64,000 nucleotides of DNA from JAZKAR01 sp040389065 (GCA_040389065.1 JAZKAR010000023.1:186001-250000); one strand, 5' to 3'; positions 20,940-30,803 are shown, numbered from the stretch's first letter. The notes: generated by a model not told the origin, from the letters alone. Made by a program: numbers and translations.

Positions 20940-21013
20940 GATGATCTATCATCTTCACGTGAATCATGGGTATTCCATCGCCCTACCACTGCCTCACACC
21001 ACGAATGACTTAT

Positions 21014-22891
21014 TTAAATTTCCACTTGCGTTCCTAACTCAATTACTCGATTTGGCGGAACACGAAAATAATCTGCTGCACTTCGAGCATTGCGTGACAG
21101 CAACGCAAACACACCCTCTCTCCAATAGGCCATACCGCCATTAACAGTTGAAATAACGGTGTGACGAGAAATATAGAAAGACGTTTCAAGCATATTAAAT
21201 TCCAGCCCTGCTGCCTTACCCAGTTCAAGTGCTAGAGGAATATCTCGATTATCCATAAAACCATAATATACATTTACTTGATAGCAAGAATGACCTAGCG
21301 CCTCTACTTTCATTCGCTTTATAGTAGGAATCGTTGGAATATCAGTATTAAAGACCGTCAGGAATACCGTTCGCTCATGCAACATTTTATTATGTAGTAA
21401 ATTATGTAAGAGTGAATGCGGAACTCCATCTCCTTGTGCTCTAAAAAATACTCCGGTACCTGCAACACGAGTAGGAGGCGATAAAAAAAGCGACTGAAGA
21501 AAATCTTTAAGTGGTATGGCATGCTTTTTTAAATTTTTAAACAGCAGCTCTCGCCCTCTATACCATGTCAGCATGATAGTGATTAGAACAGCTCCTATCG
21601 CAAGCGGAAACCAGCCTCCATGCATAATTTTCAAAGCGTTTGCACTAAAAAAGGCAATATCTATCAGTAGAAAAAACCCTGTCGCTGCTAAACAGAGCAG
21701 CAGATTATATTTCCATTGATAGCGTATAACAAAAAACGTCAGCAAGGTAGTTGTAACCATTGTTATGGTTACCGCTATGCCATAGGCAGATGCTAAATTA
21801 GTCGATGATCTAAACCCAATAACAGCAAGAATAACGATGATAAGCTGTACCCAATTGGCAAAGGGAATATAGATTTGTCCCATTTCTTGCTCAGATGTAT
21901 AAAGTACATTCATACGTGGCAAGAAGCCAAGTGCTATAGCCTGCTGCGTAACAGAATACGTTGCAGAGATAGTTGCTTGAGAAGCAATTACCGTTACAAG
22001 GGTAGATAACGCAACTAACGGATAAATGCTCCATGCCCCTAGCTGATGATAAAAAGGATTGCTAACCTCAGCAGGGTTCGACAATAGCAATGCGCCCTGA
22101 CCAAGATAGTTAAGTGCAAGGGCTGGAAAGACCACTAAAAACCATGCCTGTCGAATGGGTTTTTTCCCAAAATGCCCCATATCAGCGTAAAGAGCCTCTG
22201 CGCCTGTAAACGCAAGAAATATGGCTCCTAGCGAAGCAAACCCAAGCCATCGATTTTCTATAAAAAAGCGGATTGCATAGATAGGATTTAACGCTTTTAG
22301 TATTTCAGGATTGCGAAAAATATTAATTGACCCCATTGCGGCAAGCATAGCAAACCATATCAACATGATAGGTCCAAACCATTTGCCAATCCCTCCTGTT
22401 CCTTTGCGCTGAACGCAGTAGAGAGCTACTAGCATGAAAATGGTTAACGGAATAACAAAAGGCTGAAAAGCTGGAGTAGCCACTTCTAACCCCTCAACAG
22501 CCGATAAAACCGAAATCGCGGGCGTAATAATGCTATCTCCGAAGAATAAGGCCGTGCCGCCTAACCCAATTAGCATAAGAGGCGTATGCCAGGGAGATTT
22601 CTGTGTGATTGATGACATTGCCAATGCCATTAAAGCCATAATGCCACCCTCGCCGCGATTATCTGCGCGAAGAATTAATGTCACGTACTTTAAGGAAACA
22701 ATTAGCGTCAGCCCCCAAACAATCAATGAAATCACACCAAAAAGATTCGCTTGGTTCAACAAAAGGCCATGCTCTGTAGAAAAGACTTCTCGCATTGTAT
22801 ATAAGGGGCTTGTTCCAATATCGCCATAGACAACACCGATTGCTCCTACAGTGAGAGCCAAAAGATTATTTTTAGAAACATCTGATTTCAA
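21014..22891 (-). CDS. kup: Low-affinity potassium uptake permease Kup
   Basis: The 625-residue K+:H+ symporter has about 12 hydrophobic segments in the first 430 residues and a soluble C-terminal tail. The signature GAIGVVYGDIGTSPLYT lies near the N-terminus, with RADNRGEGGIMALMAL following. No ATG is available. TTG at 22891 has GAGG six bases upstream and is preferred; TTG at 22903 is the alternative. It is the first gene of an apparent kup-kdpD-kdpE operon. The gap to kdpD is 75 bases with no clear terminator. Confidence 0.92.
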   Translation of the reverse strand: MKSDVSKNNLLALTVGAIGVVYGDIGTSPLYTMREVFSTEHGLLLNQANLFGVISLIVWGLTLIVSLKYVTLILRADNRGEGGIMALMALAMSSITQKSPWHTPLMLIGLGGTALFFGDSIITPAISVLSAVEGLEVATPAFQPFVIPLTIFMLVALYCVQRKGTGGIGKWFGPIMLIWFAMLAAMGSINIFRNPEILKALNPIYAIRFFIENRWLGFASLGAIFLAFTGAEALYADMGHFGKKPIRQAWFLVVFPALALNYLGQGALLLSNPAEVSNPFYHQLGAWSIYPLVALSTLVTVIASQATISATYSVTQQAIALGFLPRMNVLYTSEQEMGQIYIPFANWVQLIIVILAVIGFRSSTNLASAYGIAVTITMVTTTLLTFFVIRYQWKYNLLLCLAATGFFLLIDIAFFSANALKIMHGGWFPLAIGAVLITIMLTWYRGRELLFKNLKKHAIPLKDFLQSLFLSPPTRVAGTGVFFRAQGDGVPHSLLHNLLHNKMLHERTVFLTVFNTDIPTIPTIKRMKVEALGHSCYQVNVYYGFMDNRDIPLALELGKAAGLEFNMLETSFYISRHTVISTVNGGMAYWREGVFALLSRNARSAADYFRVPPNRVIELGTQVEI

Positions 22892-23053
22892 AGCACGCCT
22901 CAAAGAGTAACTGGAACGTAAAAAATACTCTTTGTTGTGTAAAATTGGTGTAAAAATTATGGTGTAGTGCCTCTCAGGTCTTGGATTTGAAGTGGCAATA
23001 GGTATTGTAAACTGGGCAGCATAGAGAGTTGTTTAGGATATTGACCAGGATAA

Positions 23054-23248
23054 ATGATGGAAAAAAGAATTATTGGCTTTTACCAAGATGAAGAACATCA
23101 TTGGGTCGCTCAACTCGAATGTGGTCATACTCAGCATGTTCGGCATACTCCACCGTGGATCAATCGCCCTTGGGTGATTACACCTGAGGGGCGTTCACAG
23201 ACGCTTGGTAAAACGCTATCGTGTAAAAAATGTGATCAGCAGCCTTAA
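23054..23248 (+). CDS. DUF3565 family small protein
   Basis: The 64-residue protein matches the DUF3565 pattern: IIGFYQDEEHHWVAQLECGH, QHVRHTPPW, RPWVITPEGR and a C-terminal CKKCD. Conserved Cys/His suggest metal binding. Function unknown; common in beta- and gammaproteobacteria. AGGA precedes the tandem ATG ATG. Confidence 0.88.
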   Translation: MMEKRIIGFYQDEEHHWVAQLECGHTQHVRHTPPWINRPWVITPEGRSQTLGKTLSCKKCDQQP

Positions 23249-23389
23249 TCAAAAAACACCAGATATCCCTATGGGCGAATTAAGTAACTTCCGGTATCAT
23301 GGCCTTAGCAATTCACCCAGTTACTCCCTCTTTTGATTATCACCCTCCATATTTTCGCTACATTTTTCACAATAGAGACTTTTTAAATA

Positions 23390-24145
23390 ATGGTAAAACG
23401 CTTTTTAATGCTAGCACTACTGATGAGCCCTTGCGGCGTATTTGCCGCACCTTCGTTTAACTTCAAAACTGAAACTAAGCGGGCTACCTCAGCTTTAAAA
23501 TGTTCTCATCCTATGATTGCTCCCGCGGTTGAAGGAGAAGGCGCTTTGTATAGCTGCGTAGCAGGGCAAAATGAAACCGTAAAATTCTTTATCAATGAAA
23601 ACGAAACCAAAGATCACATAGAAAATATAAAAATAACCTGGAATGATGAAACCCGTGATACAGGAAATGGGGTTCACACAGATAAAAAGCAGGCACAGGC
23701 TTTTGTTACTGCCTTCTCTCAGCTTTATGCCCCTATGCTGCAAAATAAATTACTCACAGCCTTTTTCTCAAACACCTCTGCACGCTTTAGTACCGCAGAC
23801 AATTTTATTGACTACACATTTACTCGCGACGCTAACATAGATGAACGCGTTTTATTATTAACACCTAAACCCTTAAAGAGCGTTCAAGAAAAACCCATAC
23901 CAACGAACCTTAATGAATTTAATGTTTGCAAAAATATGGTATCGAAAGCTGCTGGCTATTCTTCTTCATACCTCACTGAGGCAGGCGAGCCTATTCAGGA
24001 AAGCAGCTATAAAAGCTACATGCTGGCAGGAAAAGATAAAGATTTTTTCTTTTGTGAAATACATTCTGCCCAGCATCAGTATAAAATTAAAGCTGCACTA
24101 AAAGGCAAACTTCCTTTCACTTACATTGCTGAAGGTAAACTATAA
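23390..24145 (+). CDS. Secreted hypothetical protein
   Basis: I do not recognise this 251-residue protein. It has a clear Sec signal peptide (MVKRFLMLALLMSPCGVFAA, cleavage after about residue 20). The mature part is mostly polar with four Cys that could form two disulfides, and no repeats or membrane segments. It is likely periplasmic. It stands alone, 18 bases before the VOC gene on the same strand, so the two may be co-transcribed. Confidence 0.7.
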   Translation: MVKRFLMLALLMSPCGVFAAPSFNFKTETKRATSALKCSHPMIAPAVEGEGALYSCVAGQNETVKFFINENETKDHIENIKITWNDETRDTGNGVHTDKKQAQAFVTAFSQLYAPMLQNKLLTAFFSNTSARFSTADNFIDYTFTRDANIDERVLLLTPKPLKSVQEKPIPTNLNEFNVCKNMVSKAAGYSSSYLTEAGEPIQESSYKSYMLAGKDKDFFFCEIHSAQHQYKIKAALKGKLPFTYIAEGKL

Positions 24146-24163
24146 GCGCTTTAGCAACTTCCT

Positions 24164-24553
24164 ATGCAAATAAAATTAGCCAGTATCTTGGTTGAAAATC
24201 AAGATCATGCACTCCACTTTTATACTCATATATTGGGCTTTGAGAAAAAAGCAGATATTCCTATGGGGGAATTTCGGTGGCTTACGTTATCGTCACCAGA
24301 TGGTATTGAGGGTGTAGAACTCGTTCTTGAACTCACTCATTTTCCTCCTGCGCGCCTTTATCAAAAATCTTTGCTTGAAGCAGGCATCCCTGCAACTGCT
24401 TTTATTACAACAGATATTTATGCTGATTATCATCGTCTTAAGGCGCAAGGTGTTATTTTTACCGGGGAGCCTCTACGCGTAGGCCCCATTATCAACGCTA
24501 TATTTGAAGATACCTGTGGTAATCTCATTCTTCTAGTGCAACCCATAGCATAA
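24164..24553 (+). CDS. VOC-superfamily (glyoxalase-like) protein
   Basis: The 129-residue protein has the two beta-alpha-beta-beta-beta halves of the VOC fold. The first is LASILVENQDHALHFYTHIL; the second ends in GNLILLVQP, preceded by FEDTCGN with the usual metal-ligand Glu. The sequence resembles small dioxygenase/glyoxalase-like proteins of unknown substrate. No useful ribosome-binding site was seen before the ATG. Confidence 0.82.
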   Translation: MQIKLASILVENQDHALHFYTHILGFEKKADIPMGEFRWLTLSSPDGIEGVELVLELTHFPPARLYQKSLLEAGIPATAFITTDIYADYHRLKAQGVIFTGEPLRVGPIINAIFEDTCGNLILLVQPIA

Positions 24554-24729
24554 CAGCCTGATGCCATTTTACCTGTGGCAGCTAACAATACTTTTTGTCT
24601 CAAAGAAACTACCCTAACTCGATTTTCTTCTTACGCTGCCAGCACAATAATTAGCAGTTTACGAAAAAAATAGTGTTGCCACTGAGTATACGCCCAAACA
24701 TTAGACACAATCTAACGAGGGGAACCTAT

Positions 24730-25350
24730 ATGAGTAGCTGGAATCCTGATATTTTTGAAAAAGCCTGGAACTTTGCGACACGCCACCACCAAGGGCAAAC
24801 GTATGGCGGCATCCATGAAGGCGAACGAATGCCGTACATTAACCATATTGGTAGTGTAGCAACAGAAATTATGTGGGCATTACAATTTGATGCAACGGTT
24901 GATGCCGACCTGGCTGTGCAATGCGCGGTGTTGCACGATACGATTGAAGATACATTAGTGACCTACGAGTTTCTTGAAGAAGAATTTGGCTCAGCAGTCG
25001 CTGATGGCGTATTAGCGCTATCTAAAAATCCGCGCCTCCCGACAAAAGATGAGCAAATACGAGATAGCCTTCGACGTATTAAACAACAACCCAAAGAGGT
25101 ATGGATGGTAAAACTAGCAGATAGAATCGCTAACCTTTCTTATCCGCCACATCATTGGAATAATAATAAAATACTTTCTTACCGCGATGAAGCCATCGTT
25201 ATACATTCCGAGTTACATACTGCCAGTTCTGTATTAGCGCAACGCTTACAAAAGAGAATAGAAATTTATCCGAAATATCTTCAAGAGGAAGTCATGGTTA
25301 CATTGATGACTTCTACAAGCTATGGTGCCCAAGATCTGAAACGTTTTTAA
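24730..25350 (+). CDS. HD-domain phosphohydrolase (SpoT/MESH1-like)
   Basis: The 206-residue protein has the HD-domain motifs: an early His in INHI, the His-Asp pair in CAVLHDTIEDT and a later Asp in VKLADRIANL. This resembles the hydrolase domain of RelA/SpoT and small alarmone hydrolases, which cleave (p)ppGpp; other nucleotides are possible. The start at 24730 is preceded by a strong GAGGGGAA; the frame extends upstream to 24673 without one. No synthetase domain is present. Confidence 0.8.
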   Translation: MSSWNPDIFEKAWNFATRHHQGQTYGGIHEGERMPYINHIGSVATEIMWALQFDATVDADLAVQCAVLHDTIEDTLVTYEFLEEEFGSAVADGVLALSKNPRLPTKDEQIRDSLRRIKQQPKEVWMVKLADRIANLSYPPHHWNNNKILSYRDEAIVIHSELHTASSVLAQRLQKRIEIYPKYLQEEVMVTLMTSTSYGAQDLKRF

Positions 25351-25404
25351 CTTTTTGTGAGGGCTTCATTTACCTTAATGCTATCAGCAGGAAAGAATGC
25401 TGAA

Positions 25405-26703
25405 ATGTTACATTACTATTCTTGTTTTATACGCTTTGTTTTCTTATTTTTCCTGATGGTAAGCTTAACTGCTCTTGGCGTAGCTCAACCTCTTAGCCAA
25501 TCGCCCAACTCACACAACCCACCCTATACTAAATCAATTGAAGTATTACATTGGTGGACTTCAGGGGGTGAAGCTCAAGCATTAAACGTAATTAGAAATG
25601 AAATGGTAAGTAAAGGTTTCTTGTGGAAAGATAGCCCTATCGTTGGCTCAGATGGGCTGCAACAAAAACGGGTATTACGCGCCCGTATGAGTGAAAAAAA
25701 CCCTCCTGATGTGGTGCTTACGCAATATGTTCCGCACTTTGCTCGTAGTGGCTTTCTTGAAACATTAGACGATATTGCTCTTGAAGATAACTGGCAGGCA
25801 CTTATTCCTGAACCGCTTCAACATAGTATGAAATATAACGGGCATTGGATGGCTGTGCCCGTTAACATTCAGCGTTTTAACTGGGTTTGGGCCAACAAAA
25901 AAATATTTACCACTCTGCAATTGCAACCGCCTCAAACATTTGATGAACTGATTGAGGTATGTAAAAAAATTAAACAAGCGGGATACATTCCCTTTGCGCA
26001 TGGCGGTCAAGCTTGGCAAGATGAAATATTTTTTGAATCTATTTTATTATCAGTAGGAGGCGTCTCGCTTTTCAATAAAGCCCTTGTCGAATTTGATCTT
26101 AATGTTTTAAACAGTGAAAAAATGGTCACCGTGTTTGAACGCGTTGCACAAATACGTGAGTTTTTTGATAAAGATTTTATTAATCGTGATTGGAATTTAG
26201 CTACTTCAATGATCATTCACGATAAAGCAGCCATGCAGGTAATGGGCGATTGGGCCAAAGGTGAATTCACCAAAGCACATCAACTTCCTAATAAAGAATT
26301 TTTATGCTTTGCATTCCCTGATACACGCCATATTTTTTTATTTGCAACTGATTTTTTTGGTATTCTTAAAGCGCCCAAAGACCAAAATAAACGCTCTCAA
26401 CACATTTTTGTTCGCACTTTATTTGATAAACCGGTTCAAGAAAAATTTAATCAAATAAAAGGATCTATTCCTTTTAGACAAGATATTAATATGCAACATT
26501 TTGATGAATGCTCGCAGCAGTCAAAAACCGATTTTAATCTCGCATTAAAGAAACAAAGGGTGGTTGAACATATGGATATGCGTCTGCAAGAAAAACGCAG
26601 AAATGCAGTTTATACTGCTATTGCCAATGCTTTTCACGACCATAACTTATCTGCTAAAGACGCTGCAAAAGCTTTTTTAAAAGCTGCTCAAACCACTCAA
26701 TAG
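25405..26703 (+). CDS. Extracellular solute-binding protein, family 1 (sugar ABC type)
   Basis: The 432-residue protein has a hydrophobic signal sequence (FVFLFFLMVSLTALGVAQP) and the fold pattern of sugar-binding SBP family 1, with IEVLHWWTSGGEAQAL opening the mature part. The start at 25405 is chosen for AGGAAAG upstream and for a clean signal peptide; a GTG at 25357 would add 16 residues. No lipobox is seen. A close paralogue follows 84 bases later, and no ABC permease or ATPase gene is present in the window. Confidence 0.83.
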   Translation: MLHYYSCFIRFVFLFFLMVSLTALGVAQPLSQSPNSHNPPYTKSIEVLHWWTSGGEAQALNVIRNEMVSKGFLWKDSPIVGSDGLQQKRVLRARMSEKNPPDVVLTQYVPHFARSGFLETLDDIALEDNWQALIPEPLQHSMKYNGHWMAVPVNIQRFNWVWANKKIFTTLQLQPPQTFDELIEVCKKIKQAGYIPFAHGGQAWQDEIFFESILLSVGGVSLFNKALVEFDLNVLNSEKMVTVFERVAQIREFFDKDFINRDWNLATSMIIHDKAAMQVMGDWAKGEFTKAHQLPNKEFLCFAFPDTRHIFLFATDFFGILKAPKDQNKRSQHIFVRTLFDKPVQEKFNQIKGSIPFRQDINMQHFDECSQQSKTDFNLALKKQRVVEHMDMRLQEKRRNAVYTAIANAFHDHNLSAKDAAKAFLKAAQTTQ

Positions 26704-26787
26704 CAAGGGCTTTTTAGCTTGTTATTATCTTGATATTAAAAAAGTAACTTAATACTCGCTAGAATAGTACAGAGGAATAAACAGTTT

Positions 26788-28056
26788 ATGGCACCTTTTC
26801 GTTCTTATTATATTGCGTGTGTTTTTTTCTTTTTAGCCGCGAACCTTTCTTGTACAGCCATAGCCGATACGAAACAATTTATTGAAGTTCATCATTGGTG
26901 GTTTTCAGGGGGTGAAGCCCGCGCCCTAGAGACTATAAAAAAAGAAATGAGTCATAAAGGGTTTACGTGGAAAGATAGCTTAATTAAAGGATCAGATGGG
27001 TTACAGCAAAAACGGGTGCTGCGCGCCCGAATAAATAGTAAAAATCCACCTGATATCATATTAACTCAATATATTCCTCATTTTGCAGAAAGCGGCTTTT
27101 TGGAACCGCTTGATGATATCGCGAAAGAAAATAATTGGCGAACACTTATTCCTGATCCCATACAACAACGGTTAAAGTACAAAGGCCACTGGCTGGCGGT
27201 ACCGATTAATATTCAGCGCTTTAATTGGGTATGGGCAAATAAAAAAATATTTGACCAATTACATTTGAAACCGCCTCAAACATACGAAGAACTTATAGAG
27301 GTTTCTAAAAAAATTAAACAAGCAGGCTATACCCCTTTTGCCCATGGCGAGCAAGCTTGGCAAGATTTAATCTTTTTTGAATCTATTTTGCTCTCCGTTG
27401 GTGGCACGGCGCTATACAATAAAGCCCTGGTAGAATTTGATGCTAATGTATTAAACGGTAAAAAAATGGAAACCGTTTTTGAGCGTGTACTACAAATAAG
27501 AACTTTTTTTGATAAAGATTATATAGGCCGTGATTGGAATCTGGCTACCTCGATGATTATTCATAATAAAGCTGCTATGCAAGTAATGGGTGATTGGGTA
27601 AAAGGTGAGTTTACGCTAGCGCATCAATCCCCTAATAAGGATTTTTTATGCTTTGCCTTTCCTGATACACAAGATATTTTTCTATTCACATCCGATTTTT
27701 TTAGCGTTATCAAAACTTCATATAAACATAACAAAGAAGCGCAATATGCTTTTGTGAACACAATTTTTGATAAAAATATCCAAGAAAAATTTAATCTTGC
27801 AAAAGGTTCTCTACCCGCTCGCCAAGATACCAATACAGCGTCATTTGATGACTGCTCACAACAAGCAAAAATTGATTTTAATCGTGCACTAAAAAAGAAA
27901 AAAGTTATCGAACATATGGATATTCGCTTAACTGAAGCTCAACGCAATATTATTTATAAACCTATTGTAAATGCATTTTCTTTGCCTAACATTACTGCAA
28001 AAGAAGCCGCTCAAGCATTTGCTTTAGCGGCTCTGACTTTAAAAAATATGCAATAA
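26788..28056 (+). CDS. Extracellular solute-binding protein, family 1, tandem paralogue
   Basis: The 422-residue protein is clearly related to the preceding gene over its whole length (shared DGLQQKRVLRAR, NIQRFNWVWANKKIF, RDWNLATSMIIH). Its signal peptide ends near SCTAIADTK. Its own RBS-like GAGGAATAA lies upstream. It converges on the alpha/beta hydrolase gene with only five bases between stop codons. With no transporter partners nearby it may feed a distant permease or act as a periplasmic sensor. Confidence 0.83.
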   Translation: MAPFRSYYIACVFFFLAANLSCTAIADTKQFIEVHHWWFSGGEARALETIKKEMSHKGFTWKDSLIKGSDGLQQKRVLRARINSKNPPDIILTQYIPHFAESGFLEPLDDIAKENNWRTLIPDPIQQRLKYKGHWLAVPINIQRFNWVWANKKIFDQLHLKPPQTYEELIEVSKKIKQAGYTPFAHGEQAWQDLIFFESILLSVGGTALYNKALVEFDANVLNGKKMETVFERVLQIRTFFDKDYIGRDWNLATSMIIHNKAAMQVMGDWVKGEFTLAHQSPNKDFLCFAFPDTQDIFLFTSDFFSVIKTSYKHNKEAQYAFVNTIFDKNIQEKFNLAKGSLPARQDTNTASFDDCSQQAKIDFNRALKKKKVIEHMDIRLTEAQRNIIYKPIVNAFSLPNITAKEAAQAFALAALTLKNMQ

Positions 28057-28061
28057 CCATT

Positions 28062-28934
28062 TCAATGTAAATATTGATCAAAAAAACGCTTTACTTTGCG
28101 CTCATAACCTACAGGGTCTTTAAAATAAACTCTTCCATGCCCTGCATCTTTTACTTCAAAGATTTCTTTTTGCTTACTGCCTGCCGCATTAAATAATGCA
28201 TGCGCTTCTTCAGGGTACGCTGACTGATCTGCTGTTCCGTAAATAATTAATACCGGAGAATGTATATTTTTTATAGCCTCAACCGGGTGTAAATCGCTTA
28301 ATTTAGCATGAAGACGAAAAGGAATTTGCGCCAATAATAAAGGCGAAAGCAGCTTAGAAGCGGTGTCTCCTGCTAGCCACTTAATACGATGATAGGTGGC
28401 CTGTTCAATTGTTGCATAGGTTGAATCTAACACGAGTGCATCAGCTTCTAAAGGCGACGCGCCAAGTACAGCAGCTGCTCCTCCCATAGAATGGCCCCAT
28501 ACCCCAATTTTGCGGCACTTGCCTTGCTCTTTCAGCCAATTAAATGCCACACGCGCATCATCTGATTCCCGCAGCCCTAAGGTAACCATATCAGGCTTTG
28601 AAGCACCATGCCCTCTAAAATCAAACAATAAAAGTGAGTAATTCGCATCGTATAAAAAGTTTGCAATATTAATCATACGATTACGATTGCCATTTAAACC
28701 ATGCATCATCAATACGCAGCGATGGGTTGAATTATTAGGCGCCTCAACAAACCAGCCTGAAATTCTTCCTTGATTCAAGTGTATATCACGCACTAACCAA
28801 TTTGCGGGAGGCGCTTTAATCTCTTTATTTTTGGGGGCAATATACATAGACCCCAGCCGTAAAGCTACCCCTATTAACGTAGCAAATAAAATTATAAAAA
28901 TTATAAAAATACGCTTTTTCCAAACCTTAGGCAC
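28062..28934 (-). CDS. Membrane-anchored alpha/beta hydrolase
   Basis: The 290-residue protein has one N-terminal membrane segment (about 8-28) and then an alpha/beta-hydrolase domain. The oxyanion region reads MMHGLNGNRNRM, the nucleophile elbow GVWGHSMGGAAAVLG (Ser near 145), an Asp in YGTADQSAYPEE and a His in DAGHGRVYF. It resembles BAAT/YqkD-type serine hydrolases facing the periplasm. The start is GTG. Substrate unknown. Confidence 0.82.
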   Translation of the reverse strand: MPKVWKKRIFIIFIILFATLIGVALRLGSMYIAPKNKEIKAPPANWLVRDIHLNQGRISGWFVEAPNNSTHRCVLMMHGLNGNRNRMINIANFLYDANYSLLLFDFRGHGASKPDMVTLGLRESDDARVAFNWLKEQGKCRKIGVWGHSMGGAAAVLGASPLEADALVLDSTYATIEQATYHRIKWLAGDTASKLLSPLLLAQIPFRLHAKLSDLHPVEAIKNIHSPVLIIYGTADQSAYPEEAHALFNAAGSKQKEIFEVKDAGHGRVYFKDPVGYERKVKRFFDQYLH

Positions 28935-29068
28935 AATACTGATTCTCTTAAAAATATTTATAGTTTTTAGACTTTTTAGGCATTAGGTAGACATTAAGCA
29001 GACGTTGTGCAGTTTCACTCTTGTGCGTATTGGCAACTCGCCGCACTCCTTAATACACCTACATATCA

Positions 29069-29422
29069 TTATTCACGGTGTAATTTAGCTACCTCTAAGG
29101 CCTTAAGATAACGCTGCCAAAGCTCATCATGATGTGTTGAGAGATGATAAAGATAATCCCAGGTGTAAATTCCCGTTGTATGCCCATCATTAAACAGAGG
29201 CTTTATGCCATAGTTTCCTACTGACTCGACTTCGGTGATAACAACGTTTTTTTTACCGTATTGTAAAATAGCTTCTTCTGGGCGATGGCCTTGCACTTCT
29301 GCCGAAGGAGAATGTACCCGTAAAAACTCATAACTCAATTCAAATGGAGTTTCATGTTCATCAAATCTGAGAAATAAAAGGCGCTGTTCTCGGTTAAATC
29401 GTAACTCTATGGGTGTGGGCAT
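29069..29422 (-). CDS. DUF971 (GBBH-like N-terminal domain) protein
   Basis: The 117-residue protein has the DUF971 pattern: IELRFNREQRLLFLRFDE, LSYEFLRVHSPSAEV, then NYGIKPLFNDGHTTGIYTWD. This small domain also forms the N-terminus of gamma-butyrobetaine hydroxylase; stand-alone copies are linked to iron-sulfur protein assembly in some studies. The start at 29422 has AGGA eight bases upstream and overlaps the end of the NUDIX gene by 16 bases. Confidence 0.85.
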   Translation of the reverse strand: MPTPIELRFNREQRLLFLRFDEHETPFELSYEFLRVHSPSAEVQGHRPEEAILQYGKKNVVITEVESVGNYGIKPLFNDGHTTGIYTWDYLYHLSTHHDELWQRYLKALEVAKLHRE

Positions 29423-29982
29423 GAAAATTGTCCTAAATGGGCTAACCATAGTAAGCCTAGCATGGTTTTGCCATCTCGAATTTTACCTTCTTTAACCCAT
29501 TCCATTGCTTCTTTATGAGAAATAGACAACGTTTCAATAAACTCGCCCTGATCGGGATTAGCCTGTGTTGCATAAAGATCGGTAGCAAGATACACATAAA
29601 TGGTTTCAGACGTGTAGCTAACAATAGGATGAAATGCTGTTAAAAACATCCAATTTTTTGCCCGGTAGCCCGTTTCTTCTTCAAGCTCACGCTGAGCTGT
29701 AAAAAGCGTATCTTCCCCTACCTCTACTTTTCCTGCCGGAAACTCTACCATAATGGAATGAAATGGGGTTCTATATTGAAACTCCATTAAATAGTATTCC
29801 TCATTGAGCATAGGAATAACCATCACTGCACCAGGGTGCTGAATATATTCGCGTGTACCTTCTGAGCCATCAGGCAACTTAACATGGTCTTTATAAATTT
29901 GTAAAAAAGAACCATCGTAAACACGTTCTGAATTCAATGTAGTTTCTTCCAAGTCGGTAGTAGGTTGATGTTTCGAATGCAT
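29407..29982 (-). CDS. NUDIX hydrolase, ADP-ribose pyrophosphatase type
   Basis: The 191-residue protein has the Nudix box GEDTLFTAQRELEEETGY, preceded by the conserved EFPAGKVE, as in NudF-type ADP-sugar pyrophosphatases. It would cleave ADP-ribose to AMP and ribose 5-phosphate. The start at 29982 is supported by AAGG seven bases upstream. It overlaps the DUF971 gene and probably forms a two-gene operon. Confidence 0.88.
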   Translation of the reverse strand: MHSKHQPTTDLEETTLNSERVYDGSFLQIYKDHVKLPDGSEGTREYIQHPGAVMVIPMLNEEYYLMEFQYRTPFHSIMVEFPAGKVEVGEDTLFTAQRELEEETGYRAKNWMFLTAFHPIVSYTSETIYVYLATDLYATQANPDQGEFIETLSISHKEAMEWVKEGKIRDGKTMLGLLWLAHLGQFSCPHP

Positions 29983-30114
29983 GTAAAACCTTATGGTTAT
30001 CAATTAGCTCATATTATTAAAAACTATATTCGTATCGGCTGCGCAAAGGCATGTTCTAAATCAGTATTAACACCTCTACTATTTTAAAAATAAGTTTGAT
30101 AGTAGATAGATGGC

Positions 30115-30636
30115 TCAAGCTGCAGTATTTTCATCGAGACTTTGCCACATATGAACTTTGGCCTGGTACCCTGAGGAAGTGAGGATAGCCATAGGCTCGA
30201 CACCAAACGGCTTGAAACCACATGCCTCGTACAAGCAGAGGGCAGACTTGTTGCCCTCTGTAACTGTAAGCATCAGGACGCGAGCATCAGGACGGGTGCG
30301 AGCATGCTCGGCTGCCGCTTGAATCAATGCTTTGCCGACGCCAAGACCGCGACACGTTTCGGCAACGAACATTCCCATGACATGAACCTTGTGCTTTGTC
30401 TTAGCTCTATTTGAGAACTCAAGCGCCACCGTGCCAACAAGTTCTCTTTCATTAAACGCTCCAAAAACAATACTTTCTTCCCTTGAGCCAGCAATGCGTT
30501 TCAACCACCATGAATCAGGCTGCGCTGCCCGTTCTTCAAGCGTTGAAGTAAACGCATCAGGCGCATGCTCATACGCATGAAGCATCAAACATCGGTATTC
30601 AGCAGCGTGTTCAGCGGTTAGCGGGGCGACTTGCAT
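30115..30636 (-). CDS. GNAT-family N-acetyltransferase
   Basis: The 173-residue protein has the GNAT acetyl-CoA loop in VAETCRGLGVGKALIQAA and the later ALCLYEACGFKPFG strand-helix. Its GC content (about 55 % in the middle of the gene by eye) and its choice of GC-ending codons differ from the neighbours, which points to recent acquisition. It stands alone between the NUDIX and hemF genes. The substrate is unknown. Confidence 0.87.
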   Translation of the reverse strand: MQVAPLTAEHAAEYRCLMLHAYEHAPDAFTSTLEERAAQPDSWWLKRIAGSREESIVFGAFNERELVGTVALEFSNRAKTKHKVHVMGMFVAETCRGLGVGKALIQAAAEHARTRPDARVLMLTVTEGNKSALCLYEACGFKPFGVEPMAILTSSGYQAKVHMWQSLDENTAA

Positions 30637-30803
30637 GCGTTCTGCTGCCTAATAATATAGAGATCAAAAGATAGTATGAGGATTGTAAGCATTAGAATAC
30701 GCATTAATAAGATGCATATAGCTAATTGTTTCAACGCCTATATACTAAAATAACGTTTAATTTTAGAAAAGCACTCTAATAAACAGGTTTCTTCAAACAA
30801 ATA

